DNA of 64,000 nt, from contig JACSVZ010000002.1 of the NCBI GenBank assembly GCA_014706295.1, positions 18,212,494 to 18,276,493 on the forward strand, read 5' to 3'. The notes under the pieces are model-generated. The model ran no database searches and had not been told where the DNA came from. It worked only from the letters and a program-made list of their open reading frames with translations. Position 1 is the stretch's first letter, and each line of letters starts with the position of its first letter. Below, one piece after another: positions 1-15,000 of the stretch. The position numbers and the translations under genes were made by a program. Origin of the DNA: Lycocorax pyrrhopterus obiensis. Taxonomy: Eukaryota; Chordata; Aves; Passeriformes; Paradisaeidae.

Positions 1-1464
1 TTGCTAAATTTCTGTGAATGCAGTAAGAGATCTGTATGTGAAAATCTTTTACTGTAACAGTGCCTTACCAAAATCTGACTCATATTTGGTAACTTTCACT
101 GTTACAAAATAAACTAAGCTTAGAAGTATCACATATAAAAGAAATCGTTATATTACCAAAGACTGTTGGCATTGATAACAAACAAAAAACCCCATGAGGA
201 ATGCTGCCAGTCACACTTTTATGCAAACAGGACAGAAAGTAGAATACATTCCAACCTGTTCCACATAATCCCATTACATGGGCAACATGATGTAGGTCTT
301 ACTGTGTCACTGTTCTCACCGTGGACGAGTAGAGAAACAACACAAGAGTTGAGGGTCAGGGATAAATGGAAGCGATTTAATAATCTTTCCGAAGGCTTTT
401 ATATGTTAGTTCGCAAAAGTGTGTTAAATGGCATAAGGTAATTGGTCTTTTGGCCATCCACCCCTTGAGGGGATTGGTCAAGTTCTAAGACACCCATCTC
501 TAAATGTTTTTCTAGTTAGAACCATAACAATCCTGCAAAACAACCTGCAGGTGCAAGAAGTTTACAAAACTGTAACATTGTTTTGAGTTACTTGCATGGG
601 AAAGACAGAACTCTCACAAAACGCTGCAGAGAGCTGAAGAAATTCTCTGCTGAAGCTTTTTCAGCATCCATATTACTGTGAACTCATCTTAGTGCAAGTA
701 TCTCCACATTGTCAGAGAGGGGGATACAGATGCTCCTGAGCATACTTGGAATGAACCAGCAGAGCCTAACGGGGTTTGTTACTCTCATCTCTGCCTCAGG
801 TGCAAGGCAGTGGCAGCTCACAAGTAGTGTTGGAGCATGGATCTAACAAAATCCGGCAGGCAGGCAGTAGTTACCTGTTTGGAAAACCAGGGAAAAAGCA
901 GCAATCCAGGGACTGAAGGTGAGTGGAATTACTAGCTTGGGTGCAACATTAAGATACAGGGTCAGTTTGGTGTTGCCTGATTAATCCTCCTGGAGCACCA
1001 GTAGCTTTAATGCAAGCACTGCGGTCTCTATTCAGAAGTGAATCTCATGTTTGCAGATGTCCCACACTGCACCCCTCTGTCTTCCTTCAAGTAGCTGGAT
1101 TTCCCTTTGTGTGTCCTCCTTCCCCATTCCTACTTGACCAGTTGACAAAGAGCTGAAAATGTTTTATTTGGTGGGTGGCTTTCTTTCTTGCCATTGTTTT
1201 GGGTTTTTTACTGAGGTAAGTATGTACTTCTTTGGTTAATACTGTCTTATCCTGCCCATGAAAATTTTATCCAAATTTTCAGCTTCAGGGCTGTTGTAGC
1301 TCTATCCAGGCTGCTGTAGATGAAGAAATTCTGGACATGTTGATTGCACATGCAAGAACGAGCTATACACCACATGTATCACAGGCTTGCTGGAAAACAT
1401 CACATTCCCAGCACGTGTAACAATGCCAGGACGGACCTGCTGGCACAGCTTGGGTGAGACTCAC

Positions 1465-1468
<4 letters not shown>

Positions 1469-1498
<30 letters not shown>
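1469..1498. repeat. (CA)15 microsatellite
   Basis: A perfect 30-base CA dinucleotide run within ARMC3 intron 10. A shorter CA run follows at about 1556-1566. Confidence 0.97.
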
Positions 1499-1499
<1 letters not shown>

Positions 1500-4400
1500 C
1501 CATACACAGTAAGGTGTGTTCACGAGCTATCAGATGTACTGCATTATGCAGTGCATACACACACACTTTAACCAGGAAGAAAAAAAAACAAAAATAAAAT
1601 CAAGCAGTTTCTCCTTTACAACAGATACACAGAAATTCCAGGATTTATGAGACAGATTCACTACTCATAAAATGCATCACTGCATCTCACAGGTGTAGTA
1701 TATCCAATATTTCTGCAATAAGTAGAGGACTTACTATTCCTATACTACACCCAAGAATACACATATTCTCCCCCAGGAGCTCCTAGTAAACATGTAGTCC
1801 CTAACAGACTGGCTACAGAATGATACACAGCACTGAATGACGTAACCAATCACATTATAAGCAGATTTACTATAATTTCCATAAAACCAGCAAGTACACA
1901 AGCACTTAACAAAAGAGCAAGGTGACGGCTCCTCGTGTGTTCAGAGCTGACCTCAGCAAGGTACAGAGCACAGCCAATTTTCTCAAGTGCCACTCAACTT
2001 CAAAAAGGTTGAGAACCACTGATTTAGAAGATCATACATATTTATTTCCATCCTGCATTCTACTTCTGCGCAGACTCATTTTGAATCACAGTTTCATGCA
2101 TATAGTTTAATCAAGTAGTACAACTGAGCACAAGGCAAAAAGAATTTGTTCAAAGTGACAAAGGCAGGTAACAGGAGTTGAAGGTAATTAACACCTTTGA
2201 TAATAAGTTTTTAAGAGGGCATGAACATCTGAGGCCAGTGATGTCCTGGTAACAGAGATGCACACAGAAGAAGGAAGAATGGGGAATTCATAGTTCAACT
2301 CACTCCTACCCCACAGGCCTCTGGAGAACGCAGAAATAGCACTGTCACCCTGGGCCACAGAACCTGACCTCAGAAGGGAGCTGAGAGAATGAACATGTTT
2401 AAGTTTAAGGTGCTGAAATACCACAACACTAAGTATGGAGGTCCTTGTGCCCTTCTATCTTGGGCAGAGACATGCACAGTGTAATTTGTTTGTTATAAGG
2501 CAACAAAAGTCAGAGAAGGCTTTTACCAGCTCTGTCTCTGACTAATGTAGATTAGCACTAGACTCTCCCTGCCTCCAGAACACTCTCCTTCAGACACATC
2601 CTACTGGGACTGTAGAATTTATCAGTGCTTCCACTACAGAGCTATATCCTCAAGGAAGAAGTGAGCCTTGGTTTATCGGAAAAAAAATACACTTTTTGAT
2701 CTGGAAAAGGAGTAAATTAAATAAATCCACAAGTTTTTCCCTCCATGTTGTGTATATATTCAAAATATATACTTTCCTAAAGAAGGAGAAAAAAGGTTAG
2801 GGAAAAGGAAAGAAGACAATGACAAGAGAAAAAAAAAAAGGATGTTGCATTTGCAACATCACCATTTTTTCCTCAAAAGAGGAAGCTGCCTATCTGAGCT
2901 ACAAATAGGAAGAAAAAAATAGACAAGACAGATGTAGGAATTGCAGAGATTAAATAAAAGTTAAAATAATTCACATGTTATGATTTATAAGCACATATTA
3001 TGATCCTTAGAATGCCTACCCTAATAGGGTTAGGCATTTACCTTAATCAAGGTATACACAGGTCAGGTACCCTAAAGACCTTAAGCATGCTCTTTAGTGA
3101 AACAGTAAAATTCTGATTACAATTGGATTCAAATCACTGTATTCAAGAACAGCTAAAATATTTTTTTCAACTGTCATTGGGAAGACAAATATTAAAAGGT
3201 CAGATAATAAATATTTAATTTATTCATTTTAAATATACACTGTAATGTTATTAAGACATTTTCTTGAAAATTCTCTAAAAGATAATTCAAGACTCAAAGA
3301 ATAAATGCTGAGAGACTGAGAAAAACAAACATTTTCTTTACTACTTTTACTGCAAAAATAAATTAAAAGCTGTCAATAAAATCATTACCAAAAACTTCAC
3401 AATACAAACTTTTTTTTAACAGACACTTTGGAGATGTGTATGAATGTCACTGAAAAGAGTATTTTTTTGCTTTAGTTGTCTGGGGTGCAATAGGAAAGCT
3501 CAGCTATCGGGAGCGTGTTGTGAAAACAACCAGCAATAAAAATTTGATGAAAATTGTGTTTTATTTTTAGAACTATAAGCGCTCTGTGACAAGAACCACC
3601 TCTTTGCTGGCATCACAGGAGCATAAAAGCTCTGGTCTGTGACCAAGCCTTCTAGCCATGGCAGGAAAAAGAACAGATTATTTACTCAGAGCATCGGGAA
3701 TTTTCCTCCTGAAGAGAAAGTCTAGCCTAAGGGAGAAAGTAACTAAGAATGTTCAAAGAGCTGCCAGAAAACACGGAGACTGCCCCCCAAACCCCTAACC
3801 TAAACAGCCTTCCAGGGAGGGGAGATAGAGGAGAAGAGCAGTGGTACAGCTTGACACCACTGTTTACTCAGGACTGTACTAAATTTACACTAGTGAGATT
3901 GACACTTCATAAAAATGGTAAAGTATGTTTGATTTTGTTTCTTCTATCATAACTGAACATAAACTGGTTTATATTCAATTTTTTTTTCACTTCTATGCTA
4001 TTTACTCCCCCCCACCCCGACTGAGGATTTAACAGTTTCTGCTCAGAAAAAAATTCAAATTTTTCCTCCTCACTGGACTTCATTTTTTTCAAATGTGTTT
4101 GCAACTGCATGTTTAATTTCTGTGCAAAATTACTGTGATTGTGTGTGAGGTGCTTAGCTAGCCATTTATGCCTGTGCATATCTCATTTTCATACATAATT
4201 GCATGTAAATTATGCATAAGAATTATGCATCTAATTACACACATTTTTAAAAATCAACTCTATCTGTGTTAAATCGCATGACTTCTTTTTCACACAAGGC
4301 ATTTGTGATCCAGCTCTCTTACACAATTTCTGGCTGAGAAAGAATATCTTAACCAGAAGTTTGAAAAAGCCTCAAGAAATAGCTTCCTTTTTATTCCTTA

Positions 4401-6490
4401 AATGTATTATTATTCTTCATTAGCCCTGTTATGCCATCAGAATAATCACATCCAATAAATGTCTTCTGCACGTACCAAAAACTTCACTTCGTGATTTAAT
4501 TATTTTCAAAAGCAATTGACTGTTGTAAATAGTCACTCGTATTTTATTTAAAGACTAATATTACTTCCGTTTTCTTCACTATACAAGGGAAATTAATGTC
4601 AGTATGTTTATTCTGAGTAAGGGAATCTAGCACAAGGGACTCTGATCTACAATCTGGGGGCCCTTTGTGCTCCAATAAAAATATTGATGATATCAACAAG
4701 CCATATTAATTTTTCATTTCAGGAACTGAAACCTCAATCCTATTTTCTAACGACAAGTATCTTGTTAAAACTGCAACAAAACCAAAACTCAATAAACCTC
4801 ACAGTCTGGATGCAATAAAACCTTAAACTGTCTGGGTTAGCTGAGACTGTAATACCTGACTCTCATTTAGCAATTCACAGAGATCTTCTAATGTCTATCA
4901 TGGAAGTCATCTGACAAAGTTACACAGATCTAAAACTGTAGTATACCTAATTTAAACTATTACAGGAGCATTGGTAATGAACTATCTGTTTATGATACCT
5001 GAGATTTTTAATTATAATACTAACCGCAACCTTTGTAAATAATTTCTGATATTTCCACTATTATGTGGAAGGCTTGAAATTCAACAATAGATACTCTTTT
5101 TGCTCCTCAAAGACCCCATGTACCTTCAGCCAGGATAGGCTCATGAAAATGACACAATCCCCCTCTCTCTTTTTTCTGACCCAAGAAGTAGTGCATGCAA
5201 AAATCAGTAACTAGGCACAAATATTCAGAGTCTGGAACCCACGCTGTTACAAAAGCAAAGTAAGAGGGAACATGCATGTGTTGCCAGAGCAGCCTTCATG
5301 GAGGTGTAAGGAAAGGAAAGAAAAAGCCGAATCAGGGTCCTCAGAATTCCTCTGAACACAGAGAGTGAGGACACCATGGTTCTTCTTCATCTCTGTAGGC
5401 ACCAGCTGAGGAAGGATAAAAAAGCTGTGCCAAGTCAGTCTCTACACACAGTACTTTGCACTGTGAACTTGAGCTTTCACTTCTGGATAACTCTTTTCTG
5501 GACAACTATGAACATATCTCAAATGGCAGCAGTCTCTTTTGCCTTGCTAAAAGTTCAAGCTCTTACAATGATTTAGAGTGCAGAAATTTATGCTTTTAGC
5601 TTTCTCTCTTTAAATTACATCTCTAAGAAAATACACATATACCACAATGTTAAGATAAAATTACTAAGGTTGCATGTTAAAATGTTAAGGTTACTTGTGA
5701 AAGCTTATTTTTACCAGATGACAGTCCAAGTGGACAACATGCCAGTCAGTGCACAGGTTAAATTCACAGCAGGGCAGAATTAAGTTTGCATGGTCAGTCA
5801 TAACCCTTAAATTTACTTATAGACACTTCAAATAAACAACTTCACACTATACTCAAGTAAGTTAAAACAAACATACATACACTTAAATAATTTAATTTAG
5901 AAATCTACTACAAAGAAAATGTGCATGCAAAAGCACCAATATATTTGTCTGAAATATTTACTCATGTGTAAAATAAACCCTGCCACTTTTAATCCATAAA
6001 AAGCATAATTTATCTCAGTGCATATCACTAAATGACACTGCAAGGATACACACTCAAGAGTAATCATGGTACTTGTGCCACTACACAAAAGAAAGTTTTC
6101 TCTCCCAGGCTTAGGAGTCTCCATCTGGGAAGAAAAAGTTTTCACCTGATCCCACAGAAATATATCATGGGAAGTTACAGGTGACAACACACATGCTCTG
6201 AGTGAAATTCCAGCCTTCCACAGCCAAGATAAACAGTGATCATACTGCAAGGCTTTGAAAATAGGGGTGTACAAACAGGCCAAAAGATTCTGCTGTATCT
6301 ACAAGGAGTAAAATTTCTATGTAGTTATCATTATCCCAGATGAGAAATGTTCTGCCTGAAATTATTTTGGACCTACTTAGGTTTCCATGCGCTTTAGGAT
6401 GTGGTGGCATGAGAGCTGTGTTAGATAGAGATAAATGCTCTTATGGTCTTTGTCTTGAATATAACCCCAAAGTTAAAAAACAACAACAAC

Positions 6491-6557
6491 AAAAAAAAAA
6501 AACCCCAGGAGAATGCATAACTATTTTTTTTCTTTTTTTCTTTTTTTCTTTTTTTGT
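6491..6557. repeat. A-run followed by T7-8C tandem repeat
   Basis: An A12 tract (6491-6502) is followed about 20 bases later by four units of T7-8 plus C. The two tracts are complementary in part and could pair as a hairpin. Simple-sequence origin is most likely. Confidence 0.85.
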
Positions 6558-9500
6558 GAAAGAAGACCTGTACTGGGAAGAAAACACAGTTAGAGTGTCT
6601 GAGCCTACAGAAGGAGTTTCCAATGCAGCCACACCTTCCCAATCTAAGAGAAAAATACAACACCTGTCTGTATGAAAGATTTTTCACTGCCAGCAGGGCA
6701 CAGACCCATGTCTGTGGGTTGTATATCAGTCATCTGATGTGACAATAAGGTCTTAGTGGGAACCCATTTCTGAGCGACATCCCAGACAGGACTTCAGGTT
6801 TTCTGCCAAGGGAGAAATTTACCATAAAACATTTTGCAGTTTTCAATGGAAGTCAAGATGTAACTTGCAAGGAAAAGCTTATGAGCTTGTAGGTAATGGG
6901 GAATGACTTTGTTGCCTTTTTTTTTTTTCTTTTTATAAAGTACCTCCCACAATATGGATATACAGTAAGAGAAAGGAAAAAGAGGAACCTGTTCATGGCC
7001 TGAGATAACTGTATTTTACAGGGTGCAGTAGACATGGATGCTAACGTAAAAAAGTAACAGCACAACCCACAAAACTCAAAAAAATCCCTTTACCTTGCAG
7101 CACATCAGCTCAAAAATATAATTCTGTCACTAGGGGTCAGTATTAAAACATATTACATCTACGCAAGGCGGCCAGCAGCATTCTATTGTTGATTTCCTCC
7201 TTCAGAAAAACAAACTTATGTCATAAAGAACTATTAAACCATAAAAAGGACAAAACTTACACTGGATTATCACCTATTTATGCTATTAAACGTAGCTCTT
7301 GTTCTAGAAATTTGTGTTCCTGTTGTGTGCATAAATTAACGCATATATTCATGCAAATGTATTATCCTACGTAATATTGACACTTCAATATTTATGTGAA
7401 TTAGGTTCCATCTACACTCTTGAAAGAGGAAAGCTATTCCTAAGTTTTCTATTTTCTAATAGAGAAGATTATTACCTAGTGATATTACTACCTAATGATA
7501 GTAATCACTACTTCCTAATAATAACTATATTTGGGATGTAAGAAAAAATGGATATTCTTCAAATTTATGCCTTGACAGCCATACTCATCTTATAAACAAT
7601 AAAAAAAAAAATTGTTGTGTACTGAAAATCTCAGTTGAAAAAGGTGAGACAATCTCACTACAGGTGAAACAGATTGAGGATGTATTTTGAGTCATTAGAT
7701 CAGTGCATGAATTTCAGTTTGGAATAATAGATGTAACATCCACTACAGTCAAGGGAACGACTCACTTTCTCCTCACTGGGCACTGTCCACAACCAACGAG
7801 TTCCCAACCTCTCCTCCTATTCCAAACTACTCTCAAATCTTGACAATCTTGATACATTTCAGAAAGCATACATTCAGATGCTGCACTAATGCCTGGAACT
7901 GCCTATATGGATATAACCTTTGGGAATTTAAATAGGTTCTCTGATTCCTGTGAAGGACTTAAGAATTAGAAAGCTAAATAACATAAAGCTTGATGACTTT
8001 GTAAATTTTGGGATGATACTTTGCTATCTTGAATCCAGATATAATACAGAAATTTGTCACATGACAGTTATTATAAACCCCAGGAGAAATATTCTGTCAT
8101 AAGTCTGTCACGTACCACAACTTCCTGCAGCCCTTGGTACAGATGAAGAAAAAACATCCTCTTCCTTCTTCCCCCAGCCCAAATTCTAACTGAATGCTAT
8201 AAATTGTGCACTTAAAATAAACAATTTAAGACAAACATTATTGAGGCTGCTAATTAGTTTTCATGTCCAGTACAAAGTTCTAAATTCCAGAGCATATGTT
8301 TTTCTTTAGTGGCAAATCCATTAGGTGCTCAGAATTCAGACACTGCCAGATTTATGAAGGCAGCTGTTAGAAATGGCATTTGTGCTACAACAAAACTGAA
8401 GAAAAGAGCTGGTCAAATTAATGTCTGACTAACTGGTATACTTGAGACCTTATTTCTATGAGCTACTTCTACTATCATATTTATATTTAACATTATTATC
8501 TTATCCTAAATACGTGAAAAGCGAAAATAATTGATTATACTTTAAATGAGAAAAAATAGGCAGAGGCTGAGGTAAGCCATTTGTTCCAGGATTAGATGTG
8601 TGGCACAGAATCACTTATTTTCCTGCCCAACAGATGACGCTGCTGTTTCTTTGTTCACGTGTAATTGTTCCATTTGTGCACCACGTCCATTACTGAAGTG
8701 ACTGCGCCCACACTGCCCGATGCCTGGACACAGCAAAACCAGAAAGCTTCAGAGATTCTTTAAATGGCATTCTTCTGTCCAAATAACTGTATACAGTTTC
8801 CAATAAAGCAACTTACTGCTCTGGATTAAAAAGATGTAATGGAGAAGATGGATGCAAATACCCAGCTGAACATAATTCTCTTTTTTTCCAGAAGCAGACC
8901 ACAGAAACAAATTCTGACCTATATATCAAGGATGACCTCAGAGCAATGCACACATAACATAACATGTTAGAATAAGCACATGGGATTTTAAACTGCAATG
9001 TACTTTGCAATTTTATTTTTACTTAGCCTAAGTATTAACAAGTTTACAAGGATTTATCATCAACATTGAGCAGCATTAAAACTCTGTCCTTATGATAAAA
9101 TTCTTATAAAAGCATATTCTGGGGGTGTCAGTCTGTAAACTAATGAGGCATTTGACCACCGTATTTTTTTTCTATGTGCTACTGAAGTATGACACAACAT
9201 CAGCTCTGTGGCAATGCTGAAATATTTTAGAAGTTATTTATATTAATTGCTATGTGTTCTGGTAGAGATCCTATTGAAAATCCATGTTTTCCAGTAAACC
9301 TGAAAACTCAAACCACTTGCATGGGACTCATGTCTTCTTCCGCTCTAGATTTTTGGTTAAACTACTATGGGAAGCAGAGTAATTCAGTAATTTATTTATT
9401 TTTGCCAAATCATGGTTGCTTGAGGACTTGTGTGAAATGACAAGCTGGTCTCTGTCCCGTTCATCGTGAACAGGTGTTCTAATTACCAAACTTCCACCAT

Positions 9501-11266
9501 ATTTGACACCTTTATTAGCTGTCTCAGTTGAGAAACAAAGGATTGATTGGGTAGGGGTATAGAACTAGCCTTTCATTGCTGTGGGGAAGCACCTAAAGGT
9601 CAAGGTTAATATACATTAGTGGGGGGTAGTATTGCCCATTGCCTATGCTGTTCTTGTGCTATTAATCAATGGAAGACTTTATCTTTATGGGCTACCTACG
9701 GCGGGAGTTTTAATTACACACAATTTGTCTTAAATTGTATTTTTTTCCATATTATATGAAAAGCTGGCAGCACTTTTTGATATTCTTAACAAGAGCAACA
9801 AATCTCCAGCAAAAATAGCAACAAATTGTACTCACTTTATATCTCTAAACATACACTGAACCAAATAAAAGGGCAAGGTACACATCCTTCAATCAATATA
9901 ACATAGAAAAACGCTCATTAATTGAAATACAGCAGAACGCATGCATGTGAGATCAACAAGGTTGAATATTTGACTGGCCAGTAAAAAGTGAAAGCACTTA
10001 TGGCAAATAGTCTTCCCCATCACTGGACCCACTTTGTTCTTGTCACATAAGGTCCACCTGCTGCTACTACCTTTATGATTTTATATTCTTGGAGGGTTTA
10101 CAACAAGAATCTAATACATAACTGATAAAATGGCACTAGTCTCGTCAGTTTCATTTGAGATCAGAATGTTGTCAACATAATCACACAGCAAAGTCACATC
10201 ATTATAAAAGTGTATTGGCATCTTCATTATTTATACACTTATTTTCAGTGGTCTACAGGACATACAAATGAAACATTCGAGAATGAAATATCATTATGGG
10301 AACTCAATCTGGAATGAATTTTCTCCAAACTATTTTTTTTCCTATTATGTGAATGTAAAATAAATATGGGCCTGATAGTCAGCCAGTGAGCTGGAACTGT
10401 ACCAGTTTGTATCAGCTAAGGGTTCAACACTATATATTCATTTCTAGATCCTAGTCACACTCAGACCCTTCTATGACTTATTAATGGTTTTGATTTAGAA
10501 ATGAAGCTTTGAAGTAATTATATAGTCACATGGAATTCATCCAATATACATATTTAATGTAAATTATTGCTTCCTGATTTTCACAGAAGACCTCTGATTA
10601 GATTATCTGGCACTTCCATATTGTACTTGAAGCTGGATTGTGAGGAGAGAGAAGTATATGTAAGCCACCTTTACAATTTCCTGACTCTGCCCAGCAAGAA
10701 ACAAATACGGACTTCATTATAATGCAGAGGAACAGAGACAGCAATTTCCCTGCCTGAGGTCTCAGAGAATTATTCCAGCAGTTGAGCTAAACAATGTCCT
10801 GACTATCTCCTTAGCAAAAGAAATGGAACGAGTTGGCATAAGCTGCTATACCAACTCAAAACTCTCCAGAGATCCCCTTTTCACAATGTGAAACCTCAAA
10901 GGGCTGCACTACGAAAACCAGCTGTAGTGGAGCTGAAAGTTTGACCTCTGGACTCCAGCACTGTGCTTGTTTTATGTGTGTGTGACTCCCACTGACACCA
11001 ACTGAAGAGTCCAGCACATGAGGAGAGCAGAATATCAGACAAAAAAAAATGTACTATGTGAATCTGAGAACAGAGTATTATTCTCTTGTGTCAAATTATG
11101 GCTCCATCTGCTAACATTAAGTAAATACTAGAGACTATTAGAGCTGAATCAATAAATTGAAACAAATAATTTATTTTTTGAGTTATTTTACTTTTTCATG
11201 TCAAAGGATGCCTGTGAATTGATTACAACTTCTTTAAGTATGTATATTCCAGGAAACTTTCTAGGA

Positions 11267-11287
11267 TTTTTTTTTTTTTTTTTTTTT
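11267..11287. repeat. T21 homopolymer
   Basis: An uninterrupted run of 21 T, i.e. poly-A on the gene strand. No retroposed gene or SINE body is recognisable next to it. Confidence 0.9.
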
Positions 11288-11993
11288 GGTTTGTAAGTTT
11301 CATGTTATTGCTCATATACATCACACTGCTCAGTTGCTTTTCCCTAACAGGACTTTTAATAGAGTTGGCATAAAAGAACGCTGCAGCTGACAGTAGAATT
11401 TAGTTGATACAATTGTTTTGAAACATATAATGAGCTAACCATTGTTACCTTTGTTAGTAATTTTGGATACTGAAGTTACATTTCTTTTCTTTCAGAGAAT
11501 GCACTATAAGCATTCCCTATTACTTGGGAAACAATAAAAACAAAAAGGAAGAGCAAAACAATGCCAACATTCAGAAGACCTATCTCCCTCAAATAATGGA
11601 TTTAGATCAGTAAAAAGGTTGCATGAACCATCAAGTTTTAAAACATCTCAATGATTTTGGATTTAAAAAAAGAAATCAACACCAAATGCTTTAGATTATA
11701 AGGCATATTTTGCTCATATGTTCTCTTCAAAACATGATTTATAGCTCTGCTTTCAATACATCTGCTTCATACCTCTCCTTGAAGCAAACATTAGTAGAGA
11801 CAGCACAACTCTTGTAACACTGATGAGAACCAAGCTATTCCAGGTGACTCATAAGCACCAAAAAGTGCTTTATAGTCAAATTCACACAGACCTGCCTTGT
11901 AGGATAAGGACAAGATGAGGCATTCTTTAAAAATCAAAAGATTATCACTTCAGATTAGTGTTTTAGATAATAATTTAATTATTGCAGACTCAC

Positions 11994-12099
11994 CTTGCAT
12001 TTCTAGGACTGGCTGTTGTCAAATTACTTAATGCTGTCACTGCAGCTTCTTTTACCTCTTCATTATCACTGCTTAGCAACTGTACTAGCTGAGGAATCC
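11994..12099 (-). CDS. ARMC3: ARMC3 exon 10 (ARM repeat 9), last exon seen
   Basis: TTCAAAG acceptor, GCAAG|GTGAGT donor; 106 nt, phase 1 to 2, residues 357-392. Encodes GIPQLVQLLSSDNEEVKEAA and TALSNLTTASPRNA, matching human GIPQLIQLLKSDNEEVREAA. Only 125 bases separate it from exon 9. The next exon should start in phase 2 with residues like human AAEADGIDPL; I could not find it before the left edge. Confidence 0.95.
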
Positions 12100-15000
12100 C
12101 TTTGAAAGAAATAATTGTATATATGAACCTTTAAATAAACCATGGCAGTCTGCAAAATTATAATATTCTCCTTATAAACAGAAAAAACACAAATTCACAT
12201 TTCATCCTTTCCCACCTTACTTACCCTGGAGTCCAAGGACACTTTTACTGTCTATATTCTCACACATGGCAGAAATAGCTTGGGAAGCAGCAACTTTAAC
12301 TTCATCATCACTAGTTTCCAAAAGGTTTAGGAGAAGTTTCTCAACCTCTTCCCAATGTAAGATTTTTCGGATTTCAGCTTTAAATGAGAAACAACAACAG
12401 CATTAATCTGCATTTGTTTTCCAAATCAGTGAAAGGACATGAATTTGATTTCATTTAGTTGCTGGAAATATTTTGGTAACAGAGGAACCAGCTATTAAGA
12501 AATGTGCACAAAGGACCTGAGCCAAATCCCATTATAGAACATCCTGAGTTGGGACCCACAAGGATCATCCAAGTCCAGCTCCTGGATTAGGCTTCATTGA
12601 ACTCTGAATCAAGCCCAAATAATGACTATTAAACACAGTATAAACATACATAGGCTGACAGAACGCAAAGTTTGCTCTCTACAAGACTTTAAAACTGCAG
12701 AATGCATAAAGGCTTGATGGAAACAGCTTTCCCAATGCAACAGATCATGCTTACTCAGGATCGTGCTGAACTTCAGTTTATGATAACGAAGTCCAAATGC
12801 ACAAAATTGAAGAAGATACCAGTAAATGTAAAATTAACTTGGTGAAATACCACTCACTGTATTAAAATAGCCAAAAAAAGGCAAGGAGCATTACAAAGAA
12901 AATTTTAAATTCTGCACAGCTTGTAGTTCTTCATTAATGCCCACTTTGCAGAGAATTTGAATTTTGTAGTTTAGCCTGCTGACATAGCGTTCACTGCTGA
13001 CCTACACTGCACTGACCGGCAGCAGCTGCGGAAGGACGGAGATGCTCCTTCCTCTACACAAGTAACAGCACACAGAGCCTACAAAGTATCTACAGACATC
13101 TGTATGTAGATCCCAACAAACTGATAAACTCCCTCATCCCAAAACTGATGAGATCAGAAATGCAGGTGCTTCTTAGAAAGATCCCTGAAAGAAACTTTTT
13201 CATGAAGAAAGGCACTGGACAGCACAGAAGCTCTACAATGATGAGAGTCAATAAACATTTAACCATATGCATAATTTAAACCAGACTAATTACATGCTGA
13301 AAGTTATATCTACACAGTAGAATTTTTGAATGTATTAAAGAATTTCAGGAATTGTGAAGTCAGTGAAACTTCAAAATATTTAGAAATTTTACCAGTGCTT
13401 GCTACTGGTCTGAGGGATCACTCCCTGGTTTGGATTGTTGTCCTTGAAATAGAAAAAATTTAAAAGGAAAAAAATATATAGTAGGTATTCTTTTAGATAA
13501 ATCTGAATCTGTAGTGAATAAAAGTAAACAAATAAAAGTCCACAAAGTCAGTGAAAAGCAAGTCTGATCGAAAATGTAACTGTAGAGCACAAATTACTCA
13601 AAGCATGTAGATGAGACAGGTGCAGTCACTTTCCCCTCCTCAACTCAGTTTTAAACTTTTTTAGAATCCTCAGATATGCAAATGAAATCACAAAACAAAG
13701 ATGCAACGAATAAAACAGAGAGGATTTTAAGTGTCAGAAGAACTTTGGCCATAACCTTGATGCATATCAGCCACCTCTCAAGAGAAGGCCTTAATTGGGA
13801 TAAGAGACTTTTCTGACCGGTTATCAAGTATGTTGCTGGCCTGTTGCTTGCCAAAGTAGTCCATAATCCCAAATAGTGATCTCCAGAGATTCTTCATGCC
13901 TCAATAATTTATTTTTGCACAGCAAGTTACTAATTTATTTACAGATTTTCTTAAAAACTACTCTTGATTTTAAAGGCAGCTATGATGATGGGCAAGCATT
14001 TATTTTAAAGAAAATTTATGCCTATATGAAATAATAATATGAATAATTAATTTGAATGAGTGAAAATAGTAATTTAAAATATTTTAAACTGAAAAAGAAT
14101 TTTATAATAATGTGGAAAAACAGATTTTGAATTTGAACTTATGATAAAGAGTATGCATTTCTATTTAGGTAGCTAGATCAACGAAAATTATTAATATTTC
14201 GATATCCAGGTGCGAATTCCATTTAAGGGATGAACATTTTCTGCTGATCCTCTCTCTGTGTGTATGAGTCGGTTCCTTTGTGTCCTTTACTACCGACTAG
14301 ACAGAATGCACAATTGAAAAGCATTGTTTATACTGAAGTACTTCATATGTCAGTGCCAACACCATTTTTACAGTGATTAATTTCTTGACCCCTAAGTAAT
14401 TTGAATGCATTGATTTAACATGAAGGAGAATCAAGCACACACAACTAAAAGAGTTTGGAGTATCAACTGTTCTGTCCAGTTTTTCATGCACTGACTTCAT
14501 GGTGGGACAATCTTTATTTTTCAATATATTTTCTTATTTTCCCTTATTACCCCCAAATCATGATCTGAGTTCTATCGATTACTATTCAGGTCACTGTCAC
14601 CACCCTATGGAATTATTTGTACCAATTTCAAATGAAAAAAAGTTAATGTTATACCGTATCATGACCTCTCACTGATCTTGAACTGAGATAACCCAGATAA
14701 ACAAAGATCTGTATTATGAAATGCATAGGTTAATCAGGCTACAGAGCATGTTCAGTGTGCTTCCCTTTGAGCATGAGATGCATTGAGATACACAGAAAGA
14801 ATGGGGAGAGCTTCAAACCAGAAGTCTGGCAAAGGGAGCGTCATCATCACTTTCCCCGTACACACTCCACAGCATTTTGTTGTTGCTGGCGTGTCTGGCA
14901 TTGTCAGGGGAAAATCAGGCCCTCCTTAATCAACAGTCCAGATAATCCACTCACAGACATTCAATAATTTATAGCATTAGATTATATTTAGATTCTGAAA

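Larger units (their letters stand above)
1..11993 (-). other. ARMC3 intron 10 (incomplete), no exon found
   Basis: AT-rich sequence between the exon 10 donor and the left edge. I searched the minus strand for the expected next ARM exon and found nothing convincing. It holds a CA microsatellite (1469-1498), a T/C-rich tract (about 6524-6557), a T21 run (11267-11287) and a possible noncoding element at about 9240-9760. No recognisable transposon was seen. All open frames here are short and have no family resemblance. Confidence 0.6.

Noticed and set aside
5897..6283. 128-codon minus-strand open frame in intron 10
   Set aside because: No ARM pattern, no recognised domain, and no flanking splice sites consistent with the phase 2 required after exon 10.
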